In this document: piece after piece, positions 35,970 through 46,700 of the stretch
Position numbering within the stretch: position 1 is the stretch's first letter
How the letters are laid out: every line of letters begins with the position of its first letter
Assembly: GCA_963920665.1 (NCBI GenBank)
Contig: OY987269.1
Location: 498,501 to 562,500 of the forward strand
From: Straminergon stramineum
Lineage: Eukaryota; Streptophyta; Bryopsida; Hypnales; Calliergonaceae
Length of the DNA stretch: 64,000 bases
Reading direction: 5' to 3'
Notes under the pieces: generated by a model
Seen by the model: the letters and a program-made list of their open reading frames with translations, nothing else
Told to the model about the DNA's origin: nothing
Database searches by the model: none
Made by a program: the position numbers and the translations under genes

Positions 35970-37658
35970 CTACTCGAAAACCTCGTTGAGGTTCTGACTC
36001 CTCTCGATCTCCTGAGGTCGAGGAACCAGGTTGCCTTCTGTGGACGCGGGCGGTGAGTCCAAGTTAATGGCGGTCCCAGGCGTGCCGGCCTGGGTCGTTT
36101 TCTTGGACTTCGGGGTCGTATCCTTCCCCTCCCCAGCTGTCACTTCCGGGAACGAATTCGGGAGGGAGATATCCGAGAGTCGAATACCGCGAGAGCAGGT
36201 TGCTCCCGACAGCATCCGGGTACTCTCCTCCATCCGGTCCGCTGCCTTCCGTGCCTCCTGCATTGCCGCTTCTACCTGCTCAGCAAAGTCGTTGAGGATC
36301 CGCACCATCTGGGTACTGGATAGCTTCTTCTCCTCATGCACTCGCTCGTCAAATAATTTGGCCTTGGTGAGGGCCGTTCCGGTCTCCCCGAACGTGGCCT
36401 TCACTTGCTCCATCATCTGCCGAGCATCCTCTACAATCGATTTGGTGGCGGCGAAGTTCTACTGATGCACCAGGATCTCCGTCTTCATTCGATCCACCTC
36501 CTCCTATAGCCGGCGGATCTCTGCTTCCTGCTTCTAGGACTCGACTGGATCAGAAATACAGGCCGCCACCTTTTCCGGTAGCTCTCGGTCGGGTGCTGCT
36601 CCCACCATCCTCCCGATTGCTATCAGCATCTTCCTTTTCATCTCCCAATCCACTCGTATATCGCAGAAGTTCTTTACGAGTGATCTGAACGGATCATCGG
36701 GATCGGATTCTTCTGACACCGTCTTCTCGACCTCCAGCTTCTCCTCTGGGGCTGGGGTGTCGCGAGCGGGCGGCGTCCCCCTCTTGTTGGGAGAGGACGT
36801 CTTCTACCGTTTGATGACTGGCATTGGCGTCTCCTCTTCCTCCAACTCACTGTTCTCCTCGGGATCGAAATCGGATTCCATCTCCTCGTCCGTTTCCGAT
36901 TCTCCGTATTTTAGGAGAGTTTCCTGAGCCTTCCACCTCTTCTCCTCCGGTGCGCTCAGGAGATGTTGAGAATGATAGAGGTGCATGAGATAGGGGCACA
37001 CCAGAGTGGCCCTACTCTTCCCCACTCTTCCTATGAGTTGAGTGACCAGCTCGGAAAGGATCCGAGCCCAGTCAACTTTCCGATCTCCTCTCAGAGAGCC
37101 GAAAATAGTGTTGGCGAGGGAGATAGTCACCCTTGTCGGTTTTTCCAGATGAAGGACCGGAACTAAGAACTTCAGCAGCCGATGCTGCCACTCATCAATG
37201 CAGTCGTCTACCGCGTATCCGTCTTTTGGGTTCACTGCTCCCCCGAACTTCCCATGACAGAACTCATCCTTCCAGCTTGCCATTCCTAGCCCTCCTACGC
37301 GGAAACTATAGGCTGTTCTCCACATGTCTTCCGTCCACAAGTGTGGAACGGCTCGCGGAGTGTTGTCAAACTCATTGGACTGCTTGCCCAAGAGTTCTTT
37401 GACTATGGACTCTTCCTTAAAGCCCCAGGGTTTATCTACAAAACCTAGGCAGCCCATGGAATTCAAATCTTCCATGAGTTGGGACTTGGCTGGTTCGATG
37501 GAGGGAACAATCGGAACTACCTTCCGGAGCTTTACCTCCGCTGGGGGCACACTGGAACTGGCCTGTCCGCCTCTAGTCCTCCTAAGCTGCGGCATGGACA
37601 CGGATTGGTGCACTTGGGGTCCTTTTCGATACTCCCTCGCTATCTTTCCTAGCCGCAT
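35970..37658 (-). pseudogene. Gag-like ORF, copy B
   Basis: The best preserved member. The ATG at 37658 starts MRLGKIAREYRKGPQ; an internal MPQLRRTRGG matches copy A. A 284-residue open stretch holds GCLGFVDKPWGFKEES, DGYAVDDCIDEWQ, TRVTISLANTIFGSL, KVDWARILSELV, VCPYLMHLYHSQHLLS and an acidic tail. After a TAG at 36804 the frame continues with SEESDPDDPF, a Glu/Arg coiled-coil region and GETGTALTKAKLFDERVHEE. All five interruptions are TAG; in RRL*EEVD copy A has CAG (Gln). It ends near 35970. Family not certain; gag-like by position, coiled coil and lack of catalytic motifs. Confidence 0.6.
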
Positions 37659-37866
37659 GTCTCGTTCTCACTTTCGCTCCCCGATCTCAACCGGTAATTA
37701 AAGCTCGAACGTTCAAGGACCACAAGTCTTGCAACGGACACTAATCGCACAGGTCTCGCACAAAAGGCTGTCACGGAAAAAACTAGTCGACAGGCACAAA
37801 GGCAAACACAGAGCACAGACAGCGTTGGGCAAACGAGAATGAGAAAGAGTTTGACCTAGGTAGCTC

Positions 37867-37884
37867 CAGTTCTTTTATACCCGT
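37867..37884 (-). promoter_or_regulatory. TATA box of gag-like element copy B
   Basis: The minus strand reads GGGTATAAAAGAACTGG about 215 bases upstream of the ORF start, matching the site at 2664-2680 in copy A. Confidence 0.5.
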
Positions 37885-38141
37885 TGGACTCCCTGCCACC
37901 TCATCCTGATTCATTCCGAATCCGGTTTGTCTAAAGTATCCGGTCCATTCCTATCCGGTCAGATATCCATTCCTACCCTTCCACTTCTTGGGATCTGGAT
38001 TGGGTAAATCTTTCCACTATCTCATTTTCCGCTTTTTATTTAGATCTAGATGGTTCCTTAGCTAATTCCGGATACCTATATGTATTTTCCGGTTAACCTG
38101 ACCTGGTAAACCAAAAAAATCTAAAACCGCACGTTGTGACA

Positions 38142-38620
38142 ACAACATGCAATGAATTGTGAGGCATGGAGAGCATCGGGGCATAGAGATGGTGCTGCCG
38201 GGGACCCTTCCAAGCTACACAATGTCAAGTGACTAAGCAGTCTCTTCCGATTGCCCTATTGGAAGGTAAGTCGAAGCACTCCATTCCCTTAGTCACAACA
38301 TCGACTTCTGGGTGACTCTTGGGCACTTGGTGAGTGTCCTAATAGTCAGGTCTGAGTAGAAGAAATGTACGCAGTCACACCTAGTGACTTTGAAATGACT
38401 AGTCCCACTAGGGGTTTGATTGGAACCGTCCTGCAGTGCAATTGCAGGCGGAGAAGAGAAGTTTGAGGTTGTTGTGGTTATGGAATGTTTGGTATCCTTA
38501 GAATCGTGTCCCGTCTTTTACAAGGAAGTTCTGTTGCTTTGACATGATGAAGCCTACGAACCACTACTTTGAGAATCTGAAGTTCCTCTACTAAGCCTGA
38601 ATGTGTTGCTCCACAGAAAC
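38142..38620 (+). pseudogene. tnp2 remnant exon end plus intron (CACTA 2)
   Basis: GHRDGAAGDPSKLHNVK then LSSLFRLPYWK| matches the end of the tnp2 core exon of CACTA 1 (about 11540-11637), including a shared TGA before LSSL. The donor is AAG|GTAAGT near 38267. Everything upstream of this in the tnp2 domain is missing. A noncoding intron follows to about 38600, acceptor CTCCACAG. Confidence 0.6.
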
Positions 38621-39555
38621 TTCTGATTTGCTACACATTGGATGCCATGCATTGCGAAATGAATTTGGCAAAGAATTTTTTGAAAATCATTACAGGGAAG
38701 AAAGATACTGTGAAGGTGAGGAGAGATTTGCAACGGCGGAATATTAGGAAGCACCTTTGGTTGACACCAAATCCACGAAAACCGGGGAAGATGGTGAAGC
38801 CTTGTGCTTCTTTTGTTATATCGGACAGCGAATTTGAGAAGTTTGCAAGTTGCCTTGAGTCTTTGAAGACACCGAGCGGCTATTCATTTGACCTTGGCAA
38901 GTGCATCCGGAAGAAAAACTTTGGTGGCCTCAAGTCCCATGATTACCATGTGTTAATGCAGCAGGTTCTGCCATTAGCACTACGAGGACTAATGAAACCC
39001 AGGCCATGCATGGCTGTGATGCGAATGTGCAAGGTCTTCAGGCGCTTGTGCACGAAAGTTTACAATCCAGCAGACTTTGCATCACTAGAAGTTGATGTTG
39101 CAGAGAGCATGGCTCTATTGGAGATTGAATTTCCACCATCTTTTTTCGACATAATGACACATCTCCCTTATCATCTAGCAAAGGAGATGGACTTGTGCGG
39201 ACCAGTGAGCGCAAGGTGGATGTATCGTGTTGAATGATATATGAAAGTGTTGAAGAACCATGTGCGGAATATGGCACGCCCCGAAGCTTGTATGGCAGAG
39301 GGCTACTTGAAAGATGAGTGCCTTGGCTTCATAACAGAGTACTTCCAGAGATTTGAGGCCACAACGAGACGAGTATGGGACGAAGACGAAGAGTACGGTG
39401 ATGCTGAGGAAGTGCTCCAAGGAGCAGGCAAACAGTACGTGATGAGTCCTCAGCTCCGGGATGTAGCACACCAGTACGTGCTGACAAATGTGGCAGTTAT
39501 GGAAGATTTTTACGAGTATGATCCAGTCGCATCCTTTCCTTTTCAAGGGACCTGA
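38621..39555 (+). pseudogene. tnp2 C-terminal DUF4218 exon (CACTA 2)
   Basis: YTLDAMHCEMNLAKNF, CIRKKNFGGLKSHDYHVLMQ, LPLALRGLM, FPPSFFDIMTHLPYHLAKEM and GAGKQYVMSPQL give the DUF4218 module. One TGA at 39236 (YRVE*YMKVL) is the only interruption; CACTA 1 reads through there (MKHYLKVL). It ends FPFQGT with TGA at 39553. Confidence 0.85.
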
Positions 39556-39840
39556 TACATATCCCTCATGCACCCATTGCACAACACTGCAGTGTAGGTA
39601 TTTAGCATGTCCAGAATGTCACCTGGTAGTTGCATGCAAGATGCGATGCAGTCATTTATGCAAAGTGAGATGAGGTCATTCCCTAGTTTTACAACTCCAT
39701 AGCGACTGTACTAAGTCACTTGTAAGTAGTATATGTGTGCAGTGTCTAGTCGCATCACACAGTCCCCTTACGCCTTGCATGTTTCTATTTTCCCTTTCCG
39801 AAATTCTATATAGGAGTCCACCTGATTGTGCAAAGTTTAC
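39556..39840. other. Intron of tnp2 (CACTA 2)
   Basis: Short noncoding stretch with CAGTCATTTATG and AGTCACTTGTAAG words. Confidence 0.4.
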
Positions 39841-40583
39841 CTTCTGGTAGGAAGTGGAGGACCGAGGAGAGGACAAATCCGTCCATTTCAACATTAGCTG
39901 AATGGATCTGGAACTCTGTCGAGGAGTCCAACTTGAATCTGAGGAACGCGGAGGACATGGACCGCCTCTTATTAAGTAGGAAGCCATCTCAAGTGGCAAC
40001 TTGGTATACGTGAATGACTGCATTCGGTAATCACTTCCGTGTGGAGGACGAGACATTTGCCCGAATGGTGAGCTACAACAGTGGTGTAGCTTCAGTGTTC
40101 GAATTACCCTCCGAAAGTGAAGCGGATGCAACAATTCCATATGTTGGAGTTCTGCAGAATATATTGCTTCTAGATTACGAACCATTGCAAACGAAAATCA
40201 TTCTCATGCGATGTGAGTGGATCAAGCCCTACGATAACCGAGGTCTTCCAACGTACACTCGATACGACGCTGGATTTTTGGTGGTGAACTTCCGTCACAA
40301 ACTCCTACGCTTAGCTGAGCCATTCATCTTTCCTAGCCAGGAAACTCAGGTTTTTTTCTCGGATGTTGTAGAGAGACCAGGTTGGAAAGTTGTTTTACGA
40401 AAGGAAGCCCGAGCAAAGCAAGAAGTTCTGGACACAACAGATGCCTTTATCAGCACAACAATGGAGAGTCTAGGCCTTAGTGCTCCCCGTCAACTGCCAG
40501 CACCGATAGATACAGTAAATCTAGTTGGTGCCATAGATTTATCTGTAGAAGACAACCTATTGGCCCAAGAAGAATACCAGTGA
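39841..40583 (+). pseudogene. tnp2 C-terminal DUF4216-like exon (CACTA 2)
   Basis: After RTNPSISTLAEWIWNSVEES and one TGA at 40011 (CACTA 1 has Trp), the frame is open for 189 residues. Blocks are FGNHFRVEDETFARMVSYNS, YVGVLQNILLLDYEP, MRCEW, VVNFRHKL, EPFIFPSQETQVFFSDV and GWKVVLR, ending NLLAQEEYQ. This is the DUF4216 module, the last part of tnp2. Confidence 0.8.
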
Positions 40584-41480
40584 GAATACAAAGCCTTATT
40601 GTTGTAGTCATTTCTGAGATTGTCGACAATTGTGTCTGTAGACATTTGACACTTGAAAGCTATGGCTTACATGACACTCACAGCTTTTCCACATAGCTAC
40701 AACATTGAAAGCACAAGTCATGTGGTTCAGGAGTTCATTAGTAGTCAATGTCCCTTACATTACCCTTGCAGTGACATCTTAATCAGTCCCTAGTGGTAGT
40801 GCAAACATGTAGAAGTCATTCAGCAATCACGTTGACGCCTACGGGTAATGGGAAAAATACACATGGCCCCAGTTTGGAAGTTTCTTGTACTATGCATACA
40901 GTGACCCTCTAACTTTGGGCATTTTTGAAATGTATTAAAGTATCCTTGGCCAAAAATTTGCAAGTTTCCTATCACCATGACCCACTACAATGCAATTCTG
41001 TAGTACTGAGTGCCTTCCATTTAACTTTTGCAAAAGCAATTATACTTGCCATGATGAGAAAATCATGGATTCTGAAATCATGTGGCAATGCACTTCGACT
41101 TTTCTGTTATTGCCAGCCCCTAATTGACACGGATTCACTTGCTTGCGAAAAGGATATTTTGTCCTTGAACTCCATTGCATGTCCAAGTATCCCATAAGTC
41201 AACTTCTAGTCGTGTCGAAGTCAACGTAAGTTATAGTGTATGACAACAACTAACTCCCTCATGACTGCGTGTCCACGGTGGAATTCTATCGTGCCACATT
41301 AGAAAATCTCCGACACCGTGAACAAAATTAGGCGGATGAAACTGCCCCCCTATCATCGAGGACATCCTACAGTCACAAACACAACTGCACCCTAACTCGA
41401 ATGCTGTAGAGCTACCCACAATGGTGCAATTAGAGAGCTCCAGTCACACTAAAGTCACATTTTACACGGAGTCATTCTTT
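40584..41480. other. Right subterminal region of CACTA 2
   Basis: Noncoding with AGTCATT, AGTCACA and TGACTTC words, densest at 40730-40840 and 41200-41480. A 90-residue open frame at 40925-41197 has no counterpart in CACTA 1 and is not supported. Confidence 0.55.
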
Positions 41481-41513
41481 TGCAGTCACATATTTGGCCA
41501 TTTTCTTGTAGTG

Positions 41514-42272
41514 CATCCAAGCACCATCAAGTCAAGGTAGGAATAATTAGAAGAAGGCGCGAAAGGCAAAGTAGTTAGGGTGACAATTAGTTAGGATTTG
41601 AATTTTGAATCTGATCCGGGTTTCCAGGTGTGGGCCCGGATTCCAGATTTGTAGAATCTGACTTTCCGAGTTTCTCGGGAAGTCTATGATTGGTCACTTG
41701 GATTTCCGGGTGGCTTTTTGGCTGGGGGTTTGGGGGTTTTAAGTGAGGGGCAAGTTTGTTGCCCTCTCATTCCATCCTAGCGCTTGTAGTTGGTATCTTG
41801 TTAACCTTTCTTTAATCTGAGCCACCAAGTGGACATTCAGGAATTGATCTGTCGTATATCTAGCTTTTCTATGTTTGCTTGTGAGAGCGTTGAAGTGTAA
41901 GAGAGAGGAGGAGGAAAGGAGGAATCCGGATTTGAGGTGACTAGATCTGATTTGGGAGGGAACGTTTGTAACGTAGTTTAGACTTGTGAATACGGTCTTA
42001 TGCATGGTGCCTTTAAAATACTAGAATGGAAATCCAGCAAGGAGTGGCGTGGGTGCAAGTCCGAAATACCAAGGAAGTTTCCTTGCAGAGATAAGCAACC
42101 ACTAGCAGAAAAATCCCCATCCTATTCTCCCCAGAAAGTCTACCAAACCCTAGGATCAATCTAGTGAATGACTAACAATCCCCCATCGGTTCCGGTTTCT
42201 GTTGATCTGTCGTTGTAGTGGAAAGGACTTGTTACGGCTCTGAGTGACCTACCTTTCGAATTGGCCATCTAG
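41514..42272. mobile_element. Host element flanking CACTA 2, downstream part (H2)
   Basis: It directly continues gag-like copy C: joining 25214 to 41514 gives GGGCATCC..CATCCAAGCACC, matching GAGCATCCATCCGGGCACC in H1. It is collinear with 15272-17388 minus the solo LTR. Many stops in all frames; noncoding or decayed. Confidence 0.65.
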
Positions 42273-42445
42273 GAAGTTGTGAGAGTGTTTCTTGGTCTTA
42301 TCTAGTGCAACATTTGGTATAAGTGTGTTTTGTGTAGTTTAGAGAGAGAAGAGAGTGTGAGGAATACGAGTGGTGAGTCCCTACCCCTCTACAAGATCAA
42401 AGGCGGACCTTCTGAGAGTAAAACAAAGGCACCAAAAACCAATGT

Positions 42446-42739
42446 GTGTGTGAAAAGAGACAAATCCGGATTCCAGAAAGGAGAGGATCCGGACTAGATT
42501 CTAGAAAGGTAGTGATCCGGAAAAGAGAGGAAGAGGTAAAGAGAGAGTTGGACCTAGTAATACGGATAATCTCGGCTTGTAGGAACAATCTAGAATCCCC
42601 TGGGATGATATTTCGAGTCATTTTACAACATTTTGGTGTTGTAACGATACTTATGCTCCACTGCACATATGACAAATGTATACACCTTGAAGAAGAAGGT
42701 ACCTTAGGAAGGAAAAGCATAGAAAAATTCTCTAAGTAG
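42446..42739 (+). other. Open frame of 97 codons, unsupported
   Basis: A Lys/Arg/Glu-rich frame containing VIRKREEEVKRELD, downstream of the H2 homology. CCGGA words around it resemble the gag-like elements, so it may be a decayed 3' part of that element. I recognise no domain. Confidence 0.2.
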
Positions 42740-43282
42740 GAGAACTAGAAAAGTGCAAAATCTCATGAAAATAGATACTTTCATATTTTAATTTGTAAAA
42801 ATTAGGAAAAAAGAATTTCAAAGAATCTAAAAATTGGCCATTTGGGAAGACTTCATGGTGAAGAGATTTCACGAAGAGAATGATCTTGAAACCATTTTCA
42901 ATGTTCAGAACTACACATGCAAGGGAGTCCTGTTTGCATGAACGTATAGGACATAAATTATGTTTTTTTATGTAATCTTTGGTAGGCACATTCTTGACTA
43001 GTGTGGGAATATACTACAAAAACTTCATTTCTATATCATTAATTTTGGGTACTCCCCAATACTAAAAAGTAAAAACCCCTCAACCGCAAAGTGTGACAAG
43101 TTAGCTAAATTAAAATTTAATTATAAATTGATTTTTGAAAATTTCTGAAAAATAAAGGATCTAATTACTATCAAGTTATCCATATCAAATAAAAATTTCA
43201 AATTAATTGGGTTCATACTTCAAAAGTTATAGCATATAACAACTCCATCATTCCAAGTTTGACGCAAAATAGTACTAGTCTT
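42740..43282. other. AT-rich noncoding sequence
   Basis: No coding or repeat feature recognised between the H2 flank and the minisatellite that borders the Mutator-like element. Confidence 0.4.
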
Positions 43283-43392
43283 TCTTGCAATCACCCCTAT
43301 GTTATAAGCACCTTCCATGGTTATAGCATGTTTATATAATAAGTGACCAATTATATTATGGGTGCCTATGTTTTAGGTATCTATGTTATAGG
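43283..43392. repeat. TATGTTATA minisatellite left of the Mutator-like element
   Basis: Two to three degenerate units of CTATGTTATAAGCACCTTCC and ATGGTTATAGCATG... The same repeat continues at 56643-56775 on the other side of the element, so the element interrupts one tandem array. Confidence 0.65.
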
Positions 43393-43722
43393 CAGGGTTG
43401 CTAGCATGTGAGCCTGTGAGCCTATGAGCAGGAAATTTTTTTGTGCGAAAAAATGGTTGAAGGACCTATGACCGTGGACATGAGAAAGTAAAAAGTGCAA
43501 AGAATGTAGAGTTTATTTCGCAAAATTCAAAGCGCTTACCCCTTTATTTGATTAAAGGGTTTTCTAGAACAAAATGTATTTCACATAGATGAAATTCTTA
43601 TAGTAGGAAATAAGAATTAGAAGAACGCATGTCCAAGATATAGCCATAAAACACACAAATCCAATCATAATAGAAAACAATACACAATAGTACGACTCAT
43701 GAGATATGTCAATTTCATGAGT

Positions 43723-46700
43723 CTAAGTCGTAGTGCAGTCGGTCGCGGATTCGGAGGACTTGGATGAATTTGAAGACTCTCTACCCTCAGATGCAGACCC
43801 ATCTATGAACTATAAGACATTTAGAGCGTATGTGTCTTTACGGCGTTTTGGTTTGGAGCAACCAAAATCCACAAAGGCTGTTGCCATTTGGTTGGCATAA
43901 ACTGGAAGCTCGTATGTCTTCTCCGGACTACATAGAAGACTCTGTTTCTTCATCATTGGATCAGGTGACATCAATCTTCGATGATTGCAAATAGAAATGT
44001 CACCACATTAGAGTTTTGAAAGGTAGAAGGCATCATGTACAAAGAGAATTAAAAAAGTGCCTACTTACTTACTCAATTTTCCCTTCCGAATGAATTTGCA
44101 AGGCACCACGTGCATGGCATCTGGATCCTGTGAAATTGCAAATGTTGGAGGCTGTGGCGTCACTTCCTTGGCAATAGTGGACTTCCGCATGGGTTTAAGG
44201 ATGGCCTCGAAGATGTCCTTGTTCTCCTCCAAGGCCACAATGTGACAGCCCGTGCCATGACAAGCGACGATGGATGCACCTGTAGGCACAGAAATTTAAA
44301 AATATATTATGAGAAACTGAAATTGTACTTTGGTTACAATTGGGAGGTAGAGTAGTATAATTGAATATTGACTTGTGGATGCGGTGCAGTCAAGAATCAG
44401 ATCTCCTGGGACGTTGGTAGCTTCAAGGAGGATTTGAAAGAACCGTGGATCTTTTTCGCAAGCCCCACGCCAAGGCTTCCCGTCATCCATGGCCATGTCA
44501 TCTGGATGGGTGTAGTTCATTAGCATGTTGTCTCGTGCGATGTCGACACCAGCCTTCACCATCATGGTAGTGCGCTTGAAAGAGAAATTGGATTTCCCTT
44601 TCGTGCCCAAGTCCTTCACCACCAAGGTGATTCCAAATTTCTGTGTCTGCACAATCATCCAAAATAGGTGTAGAATCATGAGCAATGCGATGAAAGTAAT
44701 GCATGTGAAATTGCCATTTGGAATTGCAGAAATCGAATGTAGTTTACCGTCTTGGTTTTGTCAATGGCCGAGGTCAAGTGCATGCGGTTCATCCCCATCC
44801 ACTCCTTCTTCTTGACCATGTCATATGTTTCATACAACCCTGCAATATCCGACTTTGCTTTGGCACTCCACGAATGGAAGACTATGATGCGGCCGTGGTC
44901 TTGGAGATGATTGGAAGCAAAGTTGAAGGCCGACTGCAGAGCTTCATCTCCCACGTCCTTGTTCCAATCCGGCACCTCATGTGGCGGAGAAGACAGCCCA
45001 GGCACAGGCAAGTTCTCCGGGTAGTCAAAGAACATGACATCCACCCCTAGCCTAGCTTTAGGGACACCATGGAACATGGATGTTTTCCCTACCGACACCT
45101 GCAAAGGCATAGTGGATCCTACGATGACGATAAATGAACTCAGAGTACAACCATGTGAATGAGAACTTATGACCGTATTTTCAAATCCCAAGAGACATGC
45201 ATACCTTGTTCAAGAAGTCCACGACTTCTTTGTACCATGTCTTTGTCTTGGACTCCATGTCATCCACAAGGTCGTCAATGGAGATGTTCAGAATGAGATT
45301 CTCAGACGTGTCCAACTCGTCGTCACTGAGAACGATTGCCTTTGTCACATGAGTGATGACCTCCTCCGTGAGTTGTGAGAGGGTGGCCTTCCTCTTCACT
45401 TTGCAATCCAACTTGTAGCTCGGAGCCTTGATCCACCATGGAGGATGCTAGGACTTGGCCATCACCCGAGGCCTTCTTCTTCCCTTTGGCCTTGGCCTTT
45501 TCTTCTTTCTCCATCTCCTTCTCCTTCTCCTTCTCCGCCATCTTGGCAAGTCTTTCGGCTTCCTTCTTCTCCTTGGCGGTGAGAAGGACTTGAAAACGGG
45601 CCTCTTTTTTTCGGTCATTGGCTTCCCTCCTCGCAATGGCCTTCCTCTTTTGCCTATCCGTCATTCCTACAAACTCGTCCACATTCAAGTCTATGGCCCC
45701 TTTTCCATCCAACAATGCTCGCAGTTGCACCTCGGACGGATGAGTGAATGCCAGTGCACAGTCCAAGTACCATGTTCCTCCACTGAGGTGAGCCGTGGTA
45801 AAAGTGCATAGTTGGTTTGCTGAGAACATGCAGTCCCCTAAGCTACGGTCCAACCATGACGCTAGGAAGGGAGGCAAGTCTTTCCTTTCGATGGCACCCT
45901 TTGCTTCGAGCTCATACTTGAAATAGCTGTGGAAAGAAGAATCAATCATTCTAGGCAATTAGAGACATGACTACAACAACGTCTACGAGCTCAGCACATA
46001 CAATGGAGTTTCACAACCATCCACATTCCATCTCATTCAATGTGACAGAAGTAGATGTTTTGAAGGGTTTTGTCATGCACACATCAGAATTTGAAGAAAT
46101 GAGTTGTTGCCAAACTGATTCCAATCTCATAGGTCTAAGAACATACCGATAGAGAACCCTCCTAACCACCAAGTTGGACCCCTCAGAATTCGTAAAGGAA
46201 TCCCCCTTCTTGAAATAATTTCCTCCTTTCAGGTAAGGATGGAATCCTTGGTCCTAGATCTTCCTCCTCCATCCCTCAATGTACTCTTGCAAGGTTTCCA
46301 GTTGGAGCGGGACCTTCATGTCAATCTTGATGTTGTCTTGTCTGACGACCGCCTCGAAGTATTCCACTACAGCATCTTCGAGCTGCACGAATTGATGATC
46401 CCAATAATTAGTTTCAGTCCACTATGAAGAATAAAGGGACATTACGAATTGAGACATGTTATAATCGATTGTCATAACGAAACCGTGGAAATCAACAAAT
46501 GAAGTCGGCTGAGGCACTTACCCCCACAAACCAAACACACTTGTTCAAAAAAGGGCCAAGGTGTGTTTTGGAGACTGGCCTGGCTGGGAACTTCCTCGCA
46601 TCACAAGATGGGATGGAGGAGTTCCACCACTACAAGAACTTCACTTTGTGCTCTGCCGTGGTGTTGCACGTGGTCACCATTTGCAATTTTTCGAGTGTCA

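Larger units (their letters stand above)
34870..38141 (-). mobile_element. Gag-like element copy B, inserted in CACTA 2
   Basis: The minus-strand element starts at 38141 (TGTCACAACGTG) with a TATA-bearing leader and a gag-like ORF, followed by about 1.1 kb of CCGGT-rich noncoding sequence. It interrupts tnp2, whose sequence resumes at 38142. Only gag-like coding capacity is seen and no second LTR was recognised, so it could be a TR-GAG-like non-autonomous LTR element or a truncated copy. Confidence 0.55.
25215..41513. mobile_element. CACTA element 2, complete from TIR to TIR
   Basis: The left TIR at 25215-25247 (CACTACAAGAAAATGGCC then AAATATGTGACTGCA) is the exact inverted match of 41481-41513. 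The flanking 3-bp sequences are CCT and CAT, an imperfect target duplication. The 16.3-kb interior has a minus-strand TnpA-like gene (26131-32058) and a divergent plus-strand tnp2 gene (33792-40583). Gag-like copy B is nested in tnp2, and the tnp2 core is missing, so the element cannot encode a full transposase. Confidence 0.9.

Noticed and set aside
45448..45636. Arg-rich frame MTEKKRP...RRRRRRR
   Set aside because: Mostly an out-of-frame reading of the K/E-rich coil in the methyltransferase-like gene; it only marks where the frameshift lies.
46625..46640. CACTACAAGAAC, resembling a CACTA terminus
   Set aside because: It lies in the antisense of an exon of the methyltransferase-like gene, lacks the inner TIR sequence and has no partner.
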